64,000 nucleotides of DNA from Christiangramia portivictoriae DSM 23547 (GCF_000423045.1 NZ_KE383972.1:1-64000); one strand, 5' to 3'; positions 9,071 through 19,295 are shown, counted from the first letter of the stretch. Notes: generated by a model from the sequence alone, not told the origin. A program made the numbers and translations.

Positions 9071-10267
9071 TCAAACAAAATTTAAATTCATTTTAGAGCG
9101 AAAGAGCTTCTGGAATTCATCCAGATACAACTGGGCAATTTTCTCCATGGGTAAGCTGCAGGCCGCATCATAATTAACTTCTCCAATAGTTCTTCTATGC
9201 AAGTCGTTTTCGATGATATTTTCGATGGAGCTTGCCAATGAATCCACATCTCCCGGTTCAAAGAACTCTCCAACATAACCTTCTTCTTCTACTAGTAGTG
9301 CCAGATCTCCAAGATTGGGCATAACCACTGCTTTTCCATAGGAGCCTGCCTGGTGCAGTACTCCGGAACTACCGGTGGTGGAAGTATATGGGAAGGCTAC
9401 CAGGGTGCTTTCGCCAAAGATTTTAGGAACATCTTCTTCTTCAACATAACCGGTAAACGTAAGATTTTCCACATGTTCATATTTTTTCATCACTCCGGCA
9501 AGATATCCTGGTGTATTCGGGCTATCTGTCCCGGCGATTACGATTTCCATTTCCTGGTCTGTTCTAGCTCTTAATTTCTCAACAGCTTCAATTAGGATGT
9601 CAACTTTTTTGTAGGTACCAAATTTGCCAAAGGTCATGATCTTTTTAGGTCCTGCAGGCAGATCAAAATTTGGCTGTGGCGGAGTTTCAAAAGAACCGTG
9701 TGGCACCTGTATCACATTTTCTGCTTTATATTTATCTCTGATCACATCTACATATTTTCCAATGGTAAGAGCTACGGTATCTGCCTGCAGCAGTACTTTA
9801 GTAAGCCCTGTTCCCATCATGTTATATATTTTCTGAAGAAACCTGTTCTGTGTGAAACCAGCATTACCAAGGTCTACCTGCTCCAAAATGTTATGTAATA
9901 GCACGATCGTAGGAATACCTTTGATTCTGAAAAGCATTGGCAATAATAATCCTAATGCTGCCGGGATCTTTTTGTCGCCGAATTTCATGAACTGAAGATT
10001 GAAAAGTATGGCATCAGGCTTCTGCTTTACCACATTTTTATAGATGGTATAAACATTTTTATAACTATTAAAAGTCCAGCTTTCCTTTACACTTACTTTG
10101 CATTGATCTGTATCAAAGTCTATTTGCTTTGGCTCCTCTGTATGATCTGTGATTAATACCAGTTCATCAACTTCAGGCTTTTGAGCAAATTGTTTAGCAA
10201 GATGATAACCATATTCATTTAAAGTTACTTTGCTGGGCGGGTAAGCGGTGATTAGTGCAAGTTTCAT
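9071..10267 (-). CDS. Family 4 glycosyltransferase
   Basis: A 398-residue GT-B fold enzyme. The N-terminal half carries the acceptor domain (MKLALITAYPPSKVT...). The C-terminal Rossmann domain has the sugar-nucleotide signature, with KIMTFGKFGTYKKVDILIEA and the GSSGVLHQAGSYGKAVVMPNLGDL segment. In typical GT4 enzymes the latter ends in an EX7E-type motif; here the distal acidic part is less standard. No signal or membrane segment is seen, so it probably acts at the inner face of the membrane. It lies 78 bp downstream of the flippase gene on the same strand, suggesting they build and export a lipid-linked glycan. Confidence 0.85.
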   Translation of the reverse strand: MKLALITAYPPSKVTLNEYGYHLAKQFAQKPEVDELVLITDHTEEPKQIDFDTDQCKVSVKESWTFNSYKNVYTIYKNVVKQKPDAILFNLQFMKFGDKKIPAALGLLLPMLFRIKGIPTIVLLHNILEQVDLGNAGFTQNRFLQKIYNMMGTGLTKVLLQADTVALTIGKYVDVIRDKYKAENVIQVPHGSFETPPQPNFDLPAGPKKIMTFGKFGTYKKVDILIEAVEKLRARTDQEMEIVIAGTDSPNTPGYLAGVMKKYEHVENLTFTGYVEEEDVPKIFGESTLVAFPYTSTTGSSGVLHQAGSYGKAVVMPNLGDLALLVEEEGYVGEFFEPGDVDSLASSIENIIENDLHRRTIGEVNYDAACSLPMEKIAQLYLDEFQKLFRSKMNLNFV

Positions 10268-10345
10268 AATCGTGGTTTTAATTAGATTCTTTGTAAAGAT
10301 CTCATCTTTATATCTTTACCTGTGAAATTTTCGTTCGGTTGAAGT

Positions 10346-11596
10346 TTAGTTTCGACGAACAGATCGTTTCATGTGATAAAGAAAATAGAGGCCCTGTACG
10401 ATTAACAGTAGTGTCATTACCAGGATCTGTGCTTCCACAACCATTTCCAGGCTTTCATGTTGGATATAGATCGCAGTTAGCTGAAGCAATCCAAAAACTC
10501 CGGAGAGCAGTACTGGAAGGTATTTATCAAGTGAAAGAAAGTAATACACAAAAACGTTAGCAATGGCAAATAAAGAACTTGCCAGGGCGTACTTCCATAA
10601 CAGGGAGGCTACTTCTACATACGCTTCCCCAAAAAGTAAATTGATGATTAGGCTTGGAAACAATGCATTTACAATTACGATCGCAAATGCCAGAAAAGTG
10701 ATCATTCCCAGGTATTTGAAAAATAATTTGCTGGTGTCCAGCCCCTCCTTTTTTTGCTTTACAACCTCCGGCAGTAAAAGCATCACGAACATCCAGGCTA
10801 CGAAATATACAGCTCTTCCAATAAGTGCGAGTGAAGAGTATAAACCTGCTTCATGAGCATCAAAAAAATGTTTTACCAGCAGGATATCGCCATTGTTGAT
10901 AAGGATTTGGGTAAGCTCATAGAAAGCGGTCACTACAATGAATTTTCTAAGATGCTTAAGTTCGGCACTGCTAATGGCGGGAAGTACTTTTTCAGTAAGT
11001 CTTTTATAGGGTAATAGACCCGGTAGCAGGCTTATCAGTATTCCAAACGCCACCAATTCTGAACTGCGAAATGGTAACAATAGAATAAAAGCCAGCGTGA
11101 GAAGTAGCCTGCTTAGCATTTCCCCCTGGTAAGTGATCGATAATTTTATAAAATCCTGTGCTCCCTGGTAATAACCCCGGTTTACGCTCATTAAAAAATA
11201 CACCGGAACTCCCATCCCAAAAATCCTGAACATTGCGGCAGATCCTGTATTGAAAAAAATTTGCAATTGTGGGGCTGCAAGAATGATGATTGCTCCCAGG
11301 ATTGCCCCAAGAACGATACTCCATTTTCTACTGTATTTTAAAAATGCCTCCTTTTTAAGACCATCGAATGTACCTATAAACTTTGCGACGCTTAGTTGCA
11401 AGGTCATCGCCACGAAAGACAGGATCAATAAAAAAGTAATTAGGATCGCCGCATCGGCAAAGGCTTCAGGACCAAGCAATCTCCCCAAAATTAGGTTGTA
11501 AAGATAATTTCCAGCGTTGACGATCAACGCACTGATCATAAAAACCTGGGTGGGCTGCAGTGCGATGTTGAATTTGTATAATTTTAAGGTGATCAT
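10346..11596 (-). CDS. Wzx-type polysaccharide flippase (MATE/MOP superfamily)
   Basis: A 416-residue, almost entirely hydrophobic protein with about 12 membrane segments. It begins with a conserved N-terminal region (NAGNYLYNLILGRLLGPEAFADAAILIT) characteristic of polysaccharide biosynthesis membrane-spanning proteins. It is the expected transporter of an undecaprenyl-linked glycan across the inner membrane. It follows the STAS gene (22-bp gap) and precedes the GT4 gene on the same strand, so the three likely form an operon read from 11930. Confidence 0.85.
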   Translation of the reverse strand: MITLKLYKFNIALQPTQVFMISALIVNAGNYLYNLILGRLLGPEAFADAAILITFLLILSFVAMTLQLSVAKFIGTFDGLKKEAFLKYSRKWSIVLGAILGAIIILAAPQLQIFFNTGSAAMFRIFGMGVPVYFLMSVNRGYYQGAQDFIKLSITYQGEMLSRLLLTLAFILLLPFRSSELVAFGILISLLPGLLPYKRLTEKVLPAISSAELKHLRKFIVVTAFYELTQILINNGDILLVKHFFDAHEAGLYSSLALIGRAVYFVAWMFVMLLLPEVVKQKKEGLDTSKLFFKYLGMITFLAFAIVIVNALFPSLIINLLFGEAYVEVASLLWKYALASSLFAIANVFVYYFLSLDKYLPVLLSGVFGLLQLTAIYIQHESLEMVVEAQILVMTLLLIVQGLYFLYHMKRSVRRN

Positions 11597-11618
11597 GGTG
11601 GTTGTGGTTTATTGGGTT

Positions 11619-11930
11619 CTAGGCGCTCAACTGGAAATAATTAAAGTCAAAAAGATTACAACCAGAATTTAGAAAGGCTACCTGTAGACTGGGATTGCTG
11701 GCTCCTTTAAAGGTTAGGTATTTTCCTTCAGCAGTGGCGTAAATTAGCAGTTCATAGAAAGCATAGACGCCGGTAACATCCAGTTTTTCCAGCAATGAAA
11801 GGTTAATGATTACTCTGGATTTTAGCTTCAGCATTATTTGAAAGTATTTCTTAACTTGTTCAGCGTTGTAGGATAAAACCTTGCCGTGTAGTTCAAATAC
11901 TCCTTCGTTTTCATAGATATTCAGCGACAT
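11619..11930 (-). CDS. STAS-domain protein (anti-sigma-factor-antagonist-like)
   Basis: A 103-residue single-domain protein. ELHGKVLSYNAEQVKKYFQ is followed by RVIINLSLLEKLDVTGVYAFYELLIYA, the STAS core. The usual phospho-acceptor is a Ser or Thr in a D-S-x-G context; here the equivalent is LDVTGVYAF, so a Thr could serve. STAS proteins work in partner-switching with anti-sigma kinases or sit in transport and polysaccharide loci. As first gene of the flippase/GT4 operon it may tune their output; no partner kinase of that class is seen in the window. Confidence 0.75.
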   Translation of the reverse strand: MSLNIYENEGVFELHGKVLSYNAEQVKKYFQIMLKLKSRVIINLSLLEKLDVTGVYAFYELLIYATAEGKYLTFKGASNPSLQVAFLNSGCNLFDFNYFQLSA

Positions 11931-12078
11931 AATTTCAGATTTTCGGTTCTTAATAATAGCTAAGATCGCTTCTAAATCAGGGAAATAAGGTCTGGCTTCG
12001 ATGAATGGCAGGTTGCTGTAGATGAATTATCGAAGATGTGTTTGTAACTTGCTTTTAAAGAATCTAACCACCCAGATC

Positions 12079-14133
12079 ATGAATTTCAGATGTTTATTAG
12101 TTGCGCTTATAATGCTTTTTCTCCATTCAAATTCCAAAGCTCAGGAGATGGAGGAGGGGTTTGGTTACCTGGAAAATGGAGAATTTAGCGCGGCTGAAAC
12201 TTTCTTTGCAAAGATTCTTAAATCTTATCCTGAAAATAAGACAGCCCGTCTATGTTATGCCAGGGCGGTAGGTCTTCATGATGATCCCTCCACGGCCAGG
12301 GATCTTTTCAGCGACTTACTCAAAGAATATCCAGATGATCTGGAGGTCCAGCTCAATTATGCCGAATCTTTACTCTGGAATAAGGACTACCAGGAGGCAG
12401 AAGTCTATTATAAGCAACTGGTACAGGAGCATCCTAATAATTTTGGAGTCTTGCTGGGTTATGCCAATACTCTTAGTAATTTAAAGAAGTATGAAAAGGC
12501 ACTCGGGCTGGTTAATAAATCTCTGCAGGTATCGCCTCAGAATCCCAACGCTATGTTGTCCAGGAAGTACATCAGGCTGGGTTACGCCAATCAGTTTTTA
12601 ACCAATAGAAATTATGAGACTGCGATTCGCTATCTGGATGAAAATCTTGATGAGAATGATCAGGATCAGGAAAGTCTGCTTAATAAGGCAAACGTTTATT
12701 TGATTCAGAAGGACGGAGCAGGAGCTAGGGAGGTTTATAAGAAACTGGCGCTTACAAAAAGCGACAGTATCATGGCCCTTAACGGGATATCCCTTTCCTA
12801 CCATATTGATGGGGAAGAGAAGGAGGCTTTAATTTATGCTGAAAAAGCCTATGACCTGGCAGAAACTTCAGCAGAGCAGGAGCGTTTACTGGATGCTGAA
12901 GAGCGCTACGTTCAGGCTTTAATCTGGAATAGAAAATTTGCTCAGGCAGAAGATCTAATTTCAGAATTAAAACAAAAATATCCTGAAGAATCCCGAATTC
13001 TGGCCTTGGAAGCGAGCATGGGAATGTATACTGGAAATTTTAGAAACAGTATTGAAAATTATAAAGCCATTCTCGCCCTGGATTCTGCTTCTTTCGATGG
13101 AAACCTGGGAATTGCGAACGCGTATTTTGCGAATTCTGAAATTTTAAAAGCCAGAAATGCTGCTGAAAGAACACTTGAGTTTTATACGAATCAGCAGGAT
13201 GCACAGCAGTTTCTTACCAAACTGAAGAATACTTACAGACCCTTAGTGGAAGAAAATATAAGTTACTCATTTGATAACGGGGATAACGAAGCGGTGGCTT
13301 CCATGACCAGCCTTGTCCTGCCTCTTAGCACGAAGCTGGAAGTATCTGGTGCCTACACTTTTAGAGAGACCATGAATTCAAATTCAGATCTCGAAGCGAC
13401 CTCTAACCAGTTTAATCTTTCGGCACGGTATCGATGGAGTCCGGGACTCTTGCTAAGAGCCAATGCGGGTTTTGTAAAAGCGAATTCCTCCCAAACAGAA
13501 TATACCAATGCCGTAGGCGAGATCGCTGCGGGTCTCAAACCCTTTGTAAGAGATGATCTGGAGATCGGTTATCGCCGGGATATACAGGACTTCAATGCTG
13601 AATTACTGAACAGGCAAATCGCCGGAAATCATTTCTTTCTAAACAATAATTACGCTACCAGATATGGACTTGGTTGGTACTTACAATATCTGCATACCGA
13701 GCAAAGTGACGATAATACTCGCGACCTTCTTTTTACCTCTTTCTATTACAGTTTTTTAAAGAAGCCTGTACTCAAGGGCGGACTCAATTATCAGTTTATA
13801 CAATTTAAGAACCAGGTGCCCACTATTTACTTTAGTCCGGAGCAATTTCACGCTACAGAAGTCTTCCTTAATTTTTTAAGCAATGATCCAGAGTCAAGGC
13901 TCTCGTACGATTTAACTGCCGCAACCGGGTTTCAGTTTATAGAAGATGATGAAAAGCAGGGCACCTATAGATTGCAGGGAAAGCTTGGATATAACATAAG
14001 CGATCGGTTTATCGCTGGTATCTATGGAAATCACAGTAATATTGCATCTGCCACCGCGGCCGGTTTTACATATACTGAATTTGGTATCAACTTAAAGTGG
14101 AATTTTAAGAAGGCCCCATTATTCGCTCTCTAA
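12079..14133 (+). CDS. TPR protein with C-terminal YaiO-like outer-membrane beta-barrel
   Basis: A 684-residue protein with a signal peptide (MNFRCLLVALIMLFLHSNSKAQ). Consecutive TPR repeats run to about residue 395 (NYAESLLWNKDYQEAEVYYKQL and similar units). A ~280-residue barrel-like domain follows and ends in an aromatic-rich strand (EFGINLKWNFKKAPLFAL). The ATG at 12079 fits the signal peptide better than 12022. TPR plus barrel is the layout of exopolysaccharide export proteins such as BcsC and PgaA, and of YaiO proteins. It is a functional paralogue of the gene at 29084-30328. Confidence 0.8.
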   Translation: MNFRCLLVALIMLFLHSNSKAQEMEEGFGYLENGEFSAAETFFAKILKSYPENKTARLCYARAVGLHDDPSTARDLFSDLLKEYPDDLEVQLNYAESLLWNKDYQEAEVYYKQLVQEHPNNFGVLLGYANTLSNLKKYEKALGLVNKSLQVSPQNPNAMLSRKYIRLGYANQFLTNRNYETAIRYLDENLDENDQDQESLLNKANVYLIQKDGAGAREVYKKLALTKSDSIMALNGISLSYHIDGEEKEALIYAEKAYDLAETSAEQERLLDAEERYVQALIWNRKFAQAEDLISELKQKYPEESRILALEASMGMYTGNFRNSIENYKAILALDSASFDGNLGIANAYFANSEILKARNAAERTLEFYTNQQDAQQFLTKLKNTYRPLVEENISYSFDNGDNEAVASMTSLVLPLSTKLEVSGAYTFRETMNSNSDLEATSNQFNLSARYRWSPGLLLRANAGFVKANSSQTEYTNAVGEIAAGLKPFVRDDLEIGYRRDIQDFNAELLNRQIAGNHFFLNNNYATRYGLGWYLQYLHTEQSDDNTRDLLFTSFYYSFLKKPVLKGGLNYQFIQFKNQVPTIYFSPEQFHATEVFLNFLSNDPESRLSYDLTAATGFQFIEDDEKQGTYRLQGKLGYNISDRFIAGIYGNHSNIASATAAGFTYTEFGINLKWNFKKAPLFAL

Positions 14134-14547
14134 TTTGGTACAACCTCTGAAGTATAGGTTTATAGCTACACTAAAAATTATCTTCAGGATACCATTTAGC
14201 TTGTATCTATTATCCAGCTGAGTATGTTGCTATTTTATAACTTATGTAAAGTATTTCATACTCTTTGCCCGGTTCATGTTGAATCATTAGTTGTGGTGAT
14301 CATATTCATAGCGATAGCAGGCATTATCGAAGGCCTGATTTTATATAGCAGCGCCAATCCAGCTGAAATTTATTTTTTCGGGAGCGTAACTTTAATTTCG
14401 CAAGTCTACCTATGATTAGCTATTAAACCCAGGAAAATTTCAGGGTTATTAGATGGACTGGTATGAACAATGGCTGTTCAGACAAGTTTAGTTCTTTATT
14501 GCCTACAACAAATAGATAGCAAAGGAATTGCACTTTCAGCTTTCAAT
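14134..14547. other. Intergenic region without supported gene
   Basis: About 410 bp between the barrel gene and a small membrane-protein gene. A 63-codon plus-strand frame (14224-14415) exists, but it has no convincing ribosome-binding site or family resemblance. I see no RNA gene here. Confidence 0.5.
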
Positions 14548-14715
14548 CTAAGACCGTCTATTTGCTGTTTTGGTCGCTATGAATTTTCCAGTGATCAGCC
14601 AGCCAATCGAAAGTCCAGCCAGAATTCCGAAGAGCAATCCGTATCCATCTGTATTTAGTAATCCAATTATGGAGAGAATCAATACAACCAGACCCAAAAG
14701 TTTAATCTTGTTCAT
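14548..14715 (-). CDS. Small two-helix membrane protein (55 aa)
   Basis: A short frame starting at 14715 encodes 55 residues with two hydrophobic helices (LLGLVVLILSIIGLL and YGLLFGILAGLSIGWLIT) joined by a short polar turn, and a basic C-terminus ending NRRS. The composition and clean start and stop look like a real small membrane protein; an upstream AAGGAAT-like purine stretch is absent, so initiation is uncertain. Function unknown. Confidence 0.55.
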   Translation of the reverse strand: MNKIKLLGLVVLILSIIGLLNTDGYGLLFGILAGLSIGWLITGKFIATKTANRRS

Positions 14716-14858
14716 TTTTTATTTTTTCAAAGGAATTACAAGGTAATTATAACAGAACGCTGAGTTTATGAAAAGTAGGCGATTTCGAAGCACTAAACTT
14801 TCAATTCAAATACAAAGTTTGATACGAACCATATTCCTTAATTTTAGTTCTATTCTGT

Positions 14859-15407
14859 CTACTTTTTATATACATTGTTGTGGTGTCCTTTTATTATTTT
14901 TTCACTTAACTCTTCCGCAAATTGAGTTTCGCAATAGACTTGATGTCCTTTATCTGATAAAATTTCATATTCAAGTCTCATATTTTCAAACCATTCTACA
15001 GTAGGCTTATATTCGTCATTTTCCCCAAAGTAAAGCTCTAATTTTCCTACAGGTCTTTCAGTTTCATTTCTGAGTCTTGTTGATGAGACACACACTAATG
15101 ATTTAATGTTATCACTTCTGAGTCCAAAATTCCAGGCAAGTGTTCCACCAATGCTAAATGCTAGAATATTTACTTTGTGTTTTTCTTTCTCTACTAGTTT
15201 GTCTATTGCTTTTTCTATTCCACCATTTATAAACTGTTTGTGTAAGATTTCTTGAGAATAATTTGATACATCAATTTGTCCCAGTTCGCAACTATCATAG
15301 AAAGAAATACTAAATTTTGTTTCTAAAATTCGAGTATAATTAATCACCCATTCTGATTTTTCTCTGCCCCACAAATCTGAAATTATTAATAATCTTTCTT
15401 TCATCAA
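14859..15407 (-). CDS. Alpha/beta-hydrolase-fold protein
   Basis: A 182-residue protein with a nucleophile elbow (FSIGG, after the strand HKVNILA), a candidate catalytic Asp in GENDEYKP and a His in DKGHQVY, giving a Ser-Asp-His order typical of small alpha/beta hydrolases. It has no signal peptide, so it is cytoplasmic. Starts at M1 and M2 are equally possible. The stretch looks more AT-rich than its neighbours and stands alone between unrelated genes, which could indicate acquisition. Substrate unknown. Confidence 0.65.
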   Translation of the reverse strand: MMKERLLIISDLWGREKSEWVINYTRILETKFSISFYDSCELGQIDVSNYSQEILHKQFINGGIEKAIDKLVEKEKHKVNILAFSIGGTLAWNFGLRSDNIKSLVCVSSTRLRNETERPVGKLELYFGENDEYKPTVEWFENMRLEYEILSDKGHQVYCETQFAEELSEKIIKGHHNNVYKK

Positions 15408-15470
15408 CGACTTTTTTCAAATGCACCACAACAATCACATAAAGAAACTAAAAAAAATAGATATAAAACA

Positions 15471-15500
15471 ATAAGCCAGGGACCCCTCCCTGGCTTATCA
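15471..15500 (-). terminator. Hairpin terminator of the DUF4114 gene
   Basis: A strong 11-bp stem (ATAAGCCAGGG with CCCTGGCTTAT) lies just after the stop of the minus-strand gene ending at 15519, followed on that strand by a T-rich run. Confidence 0.75.
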
Positions 15501-15518
15501 ACCTAACCACCTAAAAAC

Positions 15519-17987
15519 TTAGTGAGTAACCAACAAACTAAGTGTAAATTTATGCCTTCCGTTCAAGATAAGCACCCCTTTGTAAATTCCGGGATTTACA
15601 GCTCTTAATCTTACAGGCAATTCATTCTTTGTTCGAACATCGTCGTGTATCTTGGAATAGATGATCTTCCCGGTAAGATCATAGATATACACTTCAGCCG
15701 TTGCAGCTTCCATGGGAAGAACTATACTTGTTTCCGTTTTGAATGGATTGGGATAATTATATGCTTTTTTCTGAACAAGGCTGTCAACTTCTGCGATATC
15801 GATCACAGGCTCCGGTAATGGTTCCGGCTCATTTACGGTTACGCTTGCTGAAAACACCAGATTCTGAATATTCAGACTGAATTCCTGAAATGTACTGTAA
15901 TCACCCTGTACCGAAAATACGATCGCTTTCAGGTCTTCGCCATTATAATTACCTGAAGCATTTGCAAAATCTGTAAGGGCGATGCTTTGTGCCGTAAGTT
16001 CCTGGTTCGCGTCGATCTTTAATCTGTATCGCTCATTCCAGTCCTCCAGTTCGCTGGTCACTAAAATCAACTCTATTTCCCGATCGTTTTGCATTTCGAA
16101 ATTAATGGCATTAAAACCTTCCGTTCGAAATTCCTGATCTCCTGGCCTTAGACTTCTGAAGATATTTGCTGTACCAAGAATGCTACCTCTGGCTTTTACA
16201 TTTCTTTCAATAAGATGTTCTCCAGTAGTAACGCCTATGGTCGAATTGCTAATTTCAAACTCATCTACTTTTGTTTCGGTTTCCAGATAGTCGATTCCCC
16301 ATGGTCCATCAGCAAGATACAGGGCATCTGCCTGCGGTGAATTTGCACCTCGTATCTGCATGCCAATGTCAAATAGTCCACCGGTTTCTACAGTAATTTC
16401 TTCTTCGTAAGCTTCGTCCAGATTCACAGTTTTTGAATAATCTGTTTCTGAAGATGTTTCTGTTTCTCTAATTTTTCCGTCGATCGTAAAGGCTGCATCT
16501 CCTTCCTTGTTTTTCACGATAAGATGAAGCCGGCTGCCCTCATAAAAACCACGTTTTACAAAGACAGTAGGGTACCTGCCGACTATCTTATCGCTTTCCA
16601 ATTTCTGGAATGCATTTATTTTATCAATCACATGACCGGCAATACTGCTTACCTGTCCCATATTGGATCCCCAAACCTGGAAGTTCAGATAATCGCCAAC
16701 GGGATAGTCGGCAATATTCCAGTAAGAGTGCAGTTTAAGACTCCCATTTAGATGTATGGAGAAGTTAACAGCATATTCCAATTGCCCTGAAGATCTTAGC
16801 ATTTTGATCATGATAAGCTCATGTCCCTTTAATTCGATAGTCCGAATATCCTCAAGGCTGGAGCTGTTCAACCGATCACATATTACCTTGGAATGATCGT
16901 AAATTCCATTGGAAGTACTGGTCATCAGCGCAGCTGCAACTCTTTTCTCTCCCTCATAGTAATCTGCGGAAAATACTGCGCTGGCATTGGTAATGCCCAT
17001 TAGATCCTCTGGACTGGAGATTCGCGCATTCTCTGTGCCGAACATGCCGGTTTCAGGAATTAGAGATGAAAGGTCTATTCCTTCCGCATTTTTTTGAACT
17101 GAATATTTCTGATGGAATTTTTGCTGACTACTTTTCTGAAATTTATTGTAATTCGATTTGAGCCTTTTGAAGTTTCTTTCAGCAATTAAACCTGCTAGTT
17201 TTCCATTGCTTTCCAATCCTCCTTTATTTGCCGAGCTTACATCTGTAGCGCTTTTAACATCGGCTACGTTATTCACCTTAATGGCAGAGTATGGATTGGC
17301 AGTCACATAGAAGATAGCATCATTGAAATCCTGGTCACAGGATGCATAGTCCCTTCTAATATCTTCAAAACCCAGATAGATTCTTTCGTTTTCCGGATCT
17401 GCCAGTAAAACGGCGTGATGTCTTAATTCTTCCTGCTGCTCAGGATTAAATTGCGGATCTGAAAATACCTGCCATAATCCCCAGCCAACATTGGAACCGT
17501 TCCAGGCATTGGCCAGCAATACCCAGCCAATTCCCGTACCAGCCTTGAAATCACCCAGTTTAACTTTGTTTCCTTCTCTTAACCCGCCACCGGAATTTTC
17601 CCTGGAAGCATTTGGAAAGATGATCGTGATATCACGATCTGTAGGTTTTGTACGTTCCTGGTCATTAACGTCGTAAGTGTAAAACCCCAGCACATTCTTA
17701 TAACCAGCACCTTCTTTTACAAAACTTACCCAAACTGCAGCATCCTTTTCCAGCTCAATATTGGTATCATAACCGGCAGAAATGTAATGCGGATTAAAAT
17801 CTGGAACCGGGTAACTTTCCGGTAGGGCGGCATCTATCATTGCCATACTTTCAGCAGAGATATAATCGTCTACCGGCTCCAGATAATCTGGTACTCCCTG
17901 GCCATCATAGCCACCAAGATATTGGTACTGCTGTGCAGCAACCTGTTGTATTAAGATGAGACAAAAAAAATGTAGTAGTGTTTTCAT
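15519..17987 (-). CDS. Large secreted DUF4114 protein with type IX secretion type A sorting tail
   Basis: An 822-residue protein with a signal peptide (LLHFFCLILIQQVAAQ). A DUF4114 region around residues 70-235 has acidic, possibly calcium-binding stretches (LGFEDIRRDYASCDQDFNDAIFYV). A long central beta-rich part follows. The tail of ~75 residues begins NYPNPFKTETSIVLP and ends with GVLILNGRHKFTLSLLV, a T9SS type A sorting domain. It is therefore exported and attached or released at the cell surface. Single gene with its own terminator; the partner is unknown, though a surface adhesin-like role is plausible. Confidence 0.88.
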   Translation of the reverse strand: MKTLLHFFCLILIQQVAAQQYQYLGGYDGQGVPDYLEPVDDYISAESMAMIDAALPESYPVPDFNPHYISAGYDTNIELEKDAAVWVSFVKEGAGYKNVLGFYTYDVNDQERTKPTDRDITIIFPNASRENSGGGLREGNKVKLGDFKAGTGIGWVLLANAWNGSNVGWGLWQVFSDPQFNPEQQEELRHHAVLLADPENERIYLGFEDIRRDYASCDQDFNDAIFYVTANPYSAIKVNNVADVKSATDVSSANKGGLESNGKLAGLIAERNFKRLKSNYNKFQKSSQQKFHQKYSVQKNAEGIDLSSLIPETGMFGTENARISSPEDLMGITNASAVFSADYYEGEKRVAAALMTSTSNGIYDHSKVICDRLNSSSLEDIRTIELKGHELIMIKMLRSSGQLEYAVNFSIHLNGSLKLHSYWNIADYPVGDYLNFQVWGSNMGQVSSIAGHVIDKINAFQKLESDKIVGRYPTVFVKRGFYEGSRLHLIVKNKEGDAAFTIDGKIRETETSSETDYSKTVNLDEAYEEEITVETGGLFDIGMQIRGANSPQADALYLADGPWGIDYLETETKVDEFEISNSTIGVTTGEHLIERNVKARGSILGTANIFRSLRPGDQEFRTEGFNAINFEMQNDREIELILVTSELEDWNERYRLKIDANQELTAQSIALTDFANASGNYNGEDLKAIVFSVQGDYSTFQEFSLNIQNLVFSASVTVNEPEPLPEPVIDIAEVDSLVQKKAYNYPNPFKTETSIVLPMEAATAEVYIYDLTGKIIYSKIHDDVRTKNELPVRLRAVNPGIYKGVLILNGRHKFTLSLLVTH

Positions 17988-18089
17988 AACCTGGGAGTAA
18001 AATTAATTCTTGCTTTCGCTCTTTCAGTACTTTTTCGCTTGCTGTAGACGTGCAAGCGATAAAATTGCATTTAGTGTCGTTGAACTGTT

Positions 18090-19169
18090 TTAGGCAAAAT
18101 GAACCCCATAGCGCTCTATAACCTCGTTCCGTATATTTTTGATCTCCTGTTCTTTTTCCTTCGGAACGATTAGCAACACTTCATCATTTTCGAGGATCAT
18201 ATAATCCTTTAGTCCATCGACCAGCACCACCTTATTGCTTTCAGTCCTAACGATATTTCCTGTAGCTTCCACCGGAATGAATCTTGAATTCACCACTGTA
18301 TTGGAGGTAGCGTCCCCTGGAAGTTCATCTTCCAATGAACACCAGGTCCCAAGATCGTTCCATGAAAAAGAAGCAGGAATCACCATTACTTCTTCTGAAT
18401 TTTCAATGATCGCATAATCGATACTTATATTTTCTGCATACTGGTAATGGGTATTCAGAAAATTTGTTTCATGTGCTTCATTATAAAATTCCTGACCTGT
18501 TTGAAATAATCTGAACATTTCCGGGAGCAATTTTTCAAACTTATGCAGGATTGTTCGAGCCTTCCAAACGAATATCCCACTGTTCCATAAATAGTTCCCC
18601 TGATTTAGAAAACTTTGCGCAGTCTGGAAATCTGGTTTTTCTGTAAATCGGTGTACTTCATATACCTCGGCTGTTCTCTTATGATCATATTGTATGTAAC
18701 CATATCCGGTATTGGGAAAATGTGGTTTGATCCCAAAAGTGATAAGTCGCTCTCCTTTTTCGGCTTGCTCAAAGGCCATTTTCATATCACTTTCAAAAAT
18801 ATCTTCTTCCTGGATCCAGTGATCACTTGGCGCCACCAGCATCCTGGCTTCAGGATCCATCTTATGAATTTTCATGGCGGCCAGTAAAATGCAGGGTGCT
18901 GTATTTCTCATGACTGGTTCAAGTACCACCTGCGTAGCAGCAATTTGTGGTAATTGCACCATGACGATGTCTTTGTAGATCGCATTGGTAAGAACAAGTA
19001 TGTTTTCAGCCGGAATGAATCGGTTCAAACGATCAAATGTATTCTGTATAAGCGTTTTTCCACTGCCCAGAATATCCTGAAATTGCTTAGGATTGCTTTG
19101 TTTGGATACTGGCCAGAATCTGCTGCCAACTCCACCTGCCATGATTACTGCGTAGTTATGATTTTTCAT
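18090..19169 (-). CDS. manC: Mannose-1-phosphate guanylyltransferase
   Basis: A 359-residue nucleotidyltransferase making GDP-mannose from GTP and mannose-1-phosphate. The N-terminal signature MAGGVGSRFWPVSKQSNPKQF (GGxGxRFWPxS) is intact, followed by LVAPSDHWI, FGIKPHFPNTGYGYI, RFTEKPD and YLWNSGIFVW, all conserved in the family. The length fits the monofunctional enzyme without the C-terminal isomerase domain. GDP-mannose feeds O-antigen, capsule or fucose-derivative synthesis, consistent with the many glycosyltransferases in the window. Confidence 0.93.
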   Translation of the reverse strand: MKNHNYAVIMAGGVGSRFWPVSKQSNPKQFQDILGSGKTLIQNTFDRLNRFIPAENILVLTNAIYKDIVMVQLPQIAATQVVLEPVMRNTAPCILLAAMKIHKMDPEARMLVAPSDHWIQEEDIFESDMKMAFEQAEKGERLITFGIKPHFPNTGYGYIQYDHKRTAEVYEVHRFTEKPDFQTAQSFLNQGNYLWNSGIFVWKARTILHKFEKLLPEMFRLFQTGQEFYNEAHETNFLNTHYQYAENISIDYAIIENSEEVMVIPASFSWNDLGTWCSLEDELPGDATSNTVVNSRFIPVEATGNIVRTESNKVVLVDGLKDYMILENDEVLLIVPKEKEQEIKNIRNEVIERYGVHFA

Positions 19170-19295
19170 CGCTTATGTGTTTAGATGTTAGGTACTTGTT
19201 TGATGTAAAGATACCGGCATCTTGCGATGTATGTGGGAATATTCGTCTAAGCAGAATCTAGTAGCGACGAATGGAAACTATGTAAGGATAAGTCG

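Noticed and set aside
14224-14415. 63-codon plus-strand frame
   Set aside because: No ribosome-binding site or recognisable family; one hydrophobic stretch alone is weak support.
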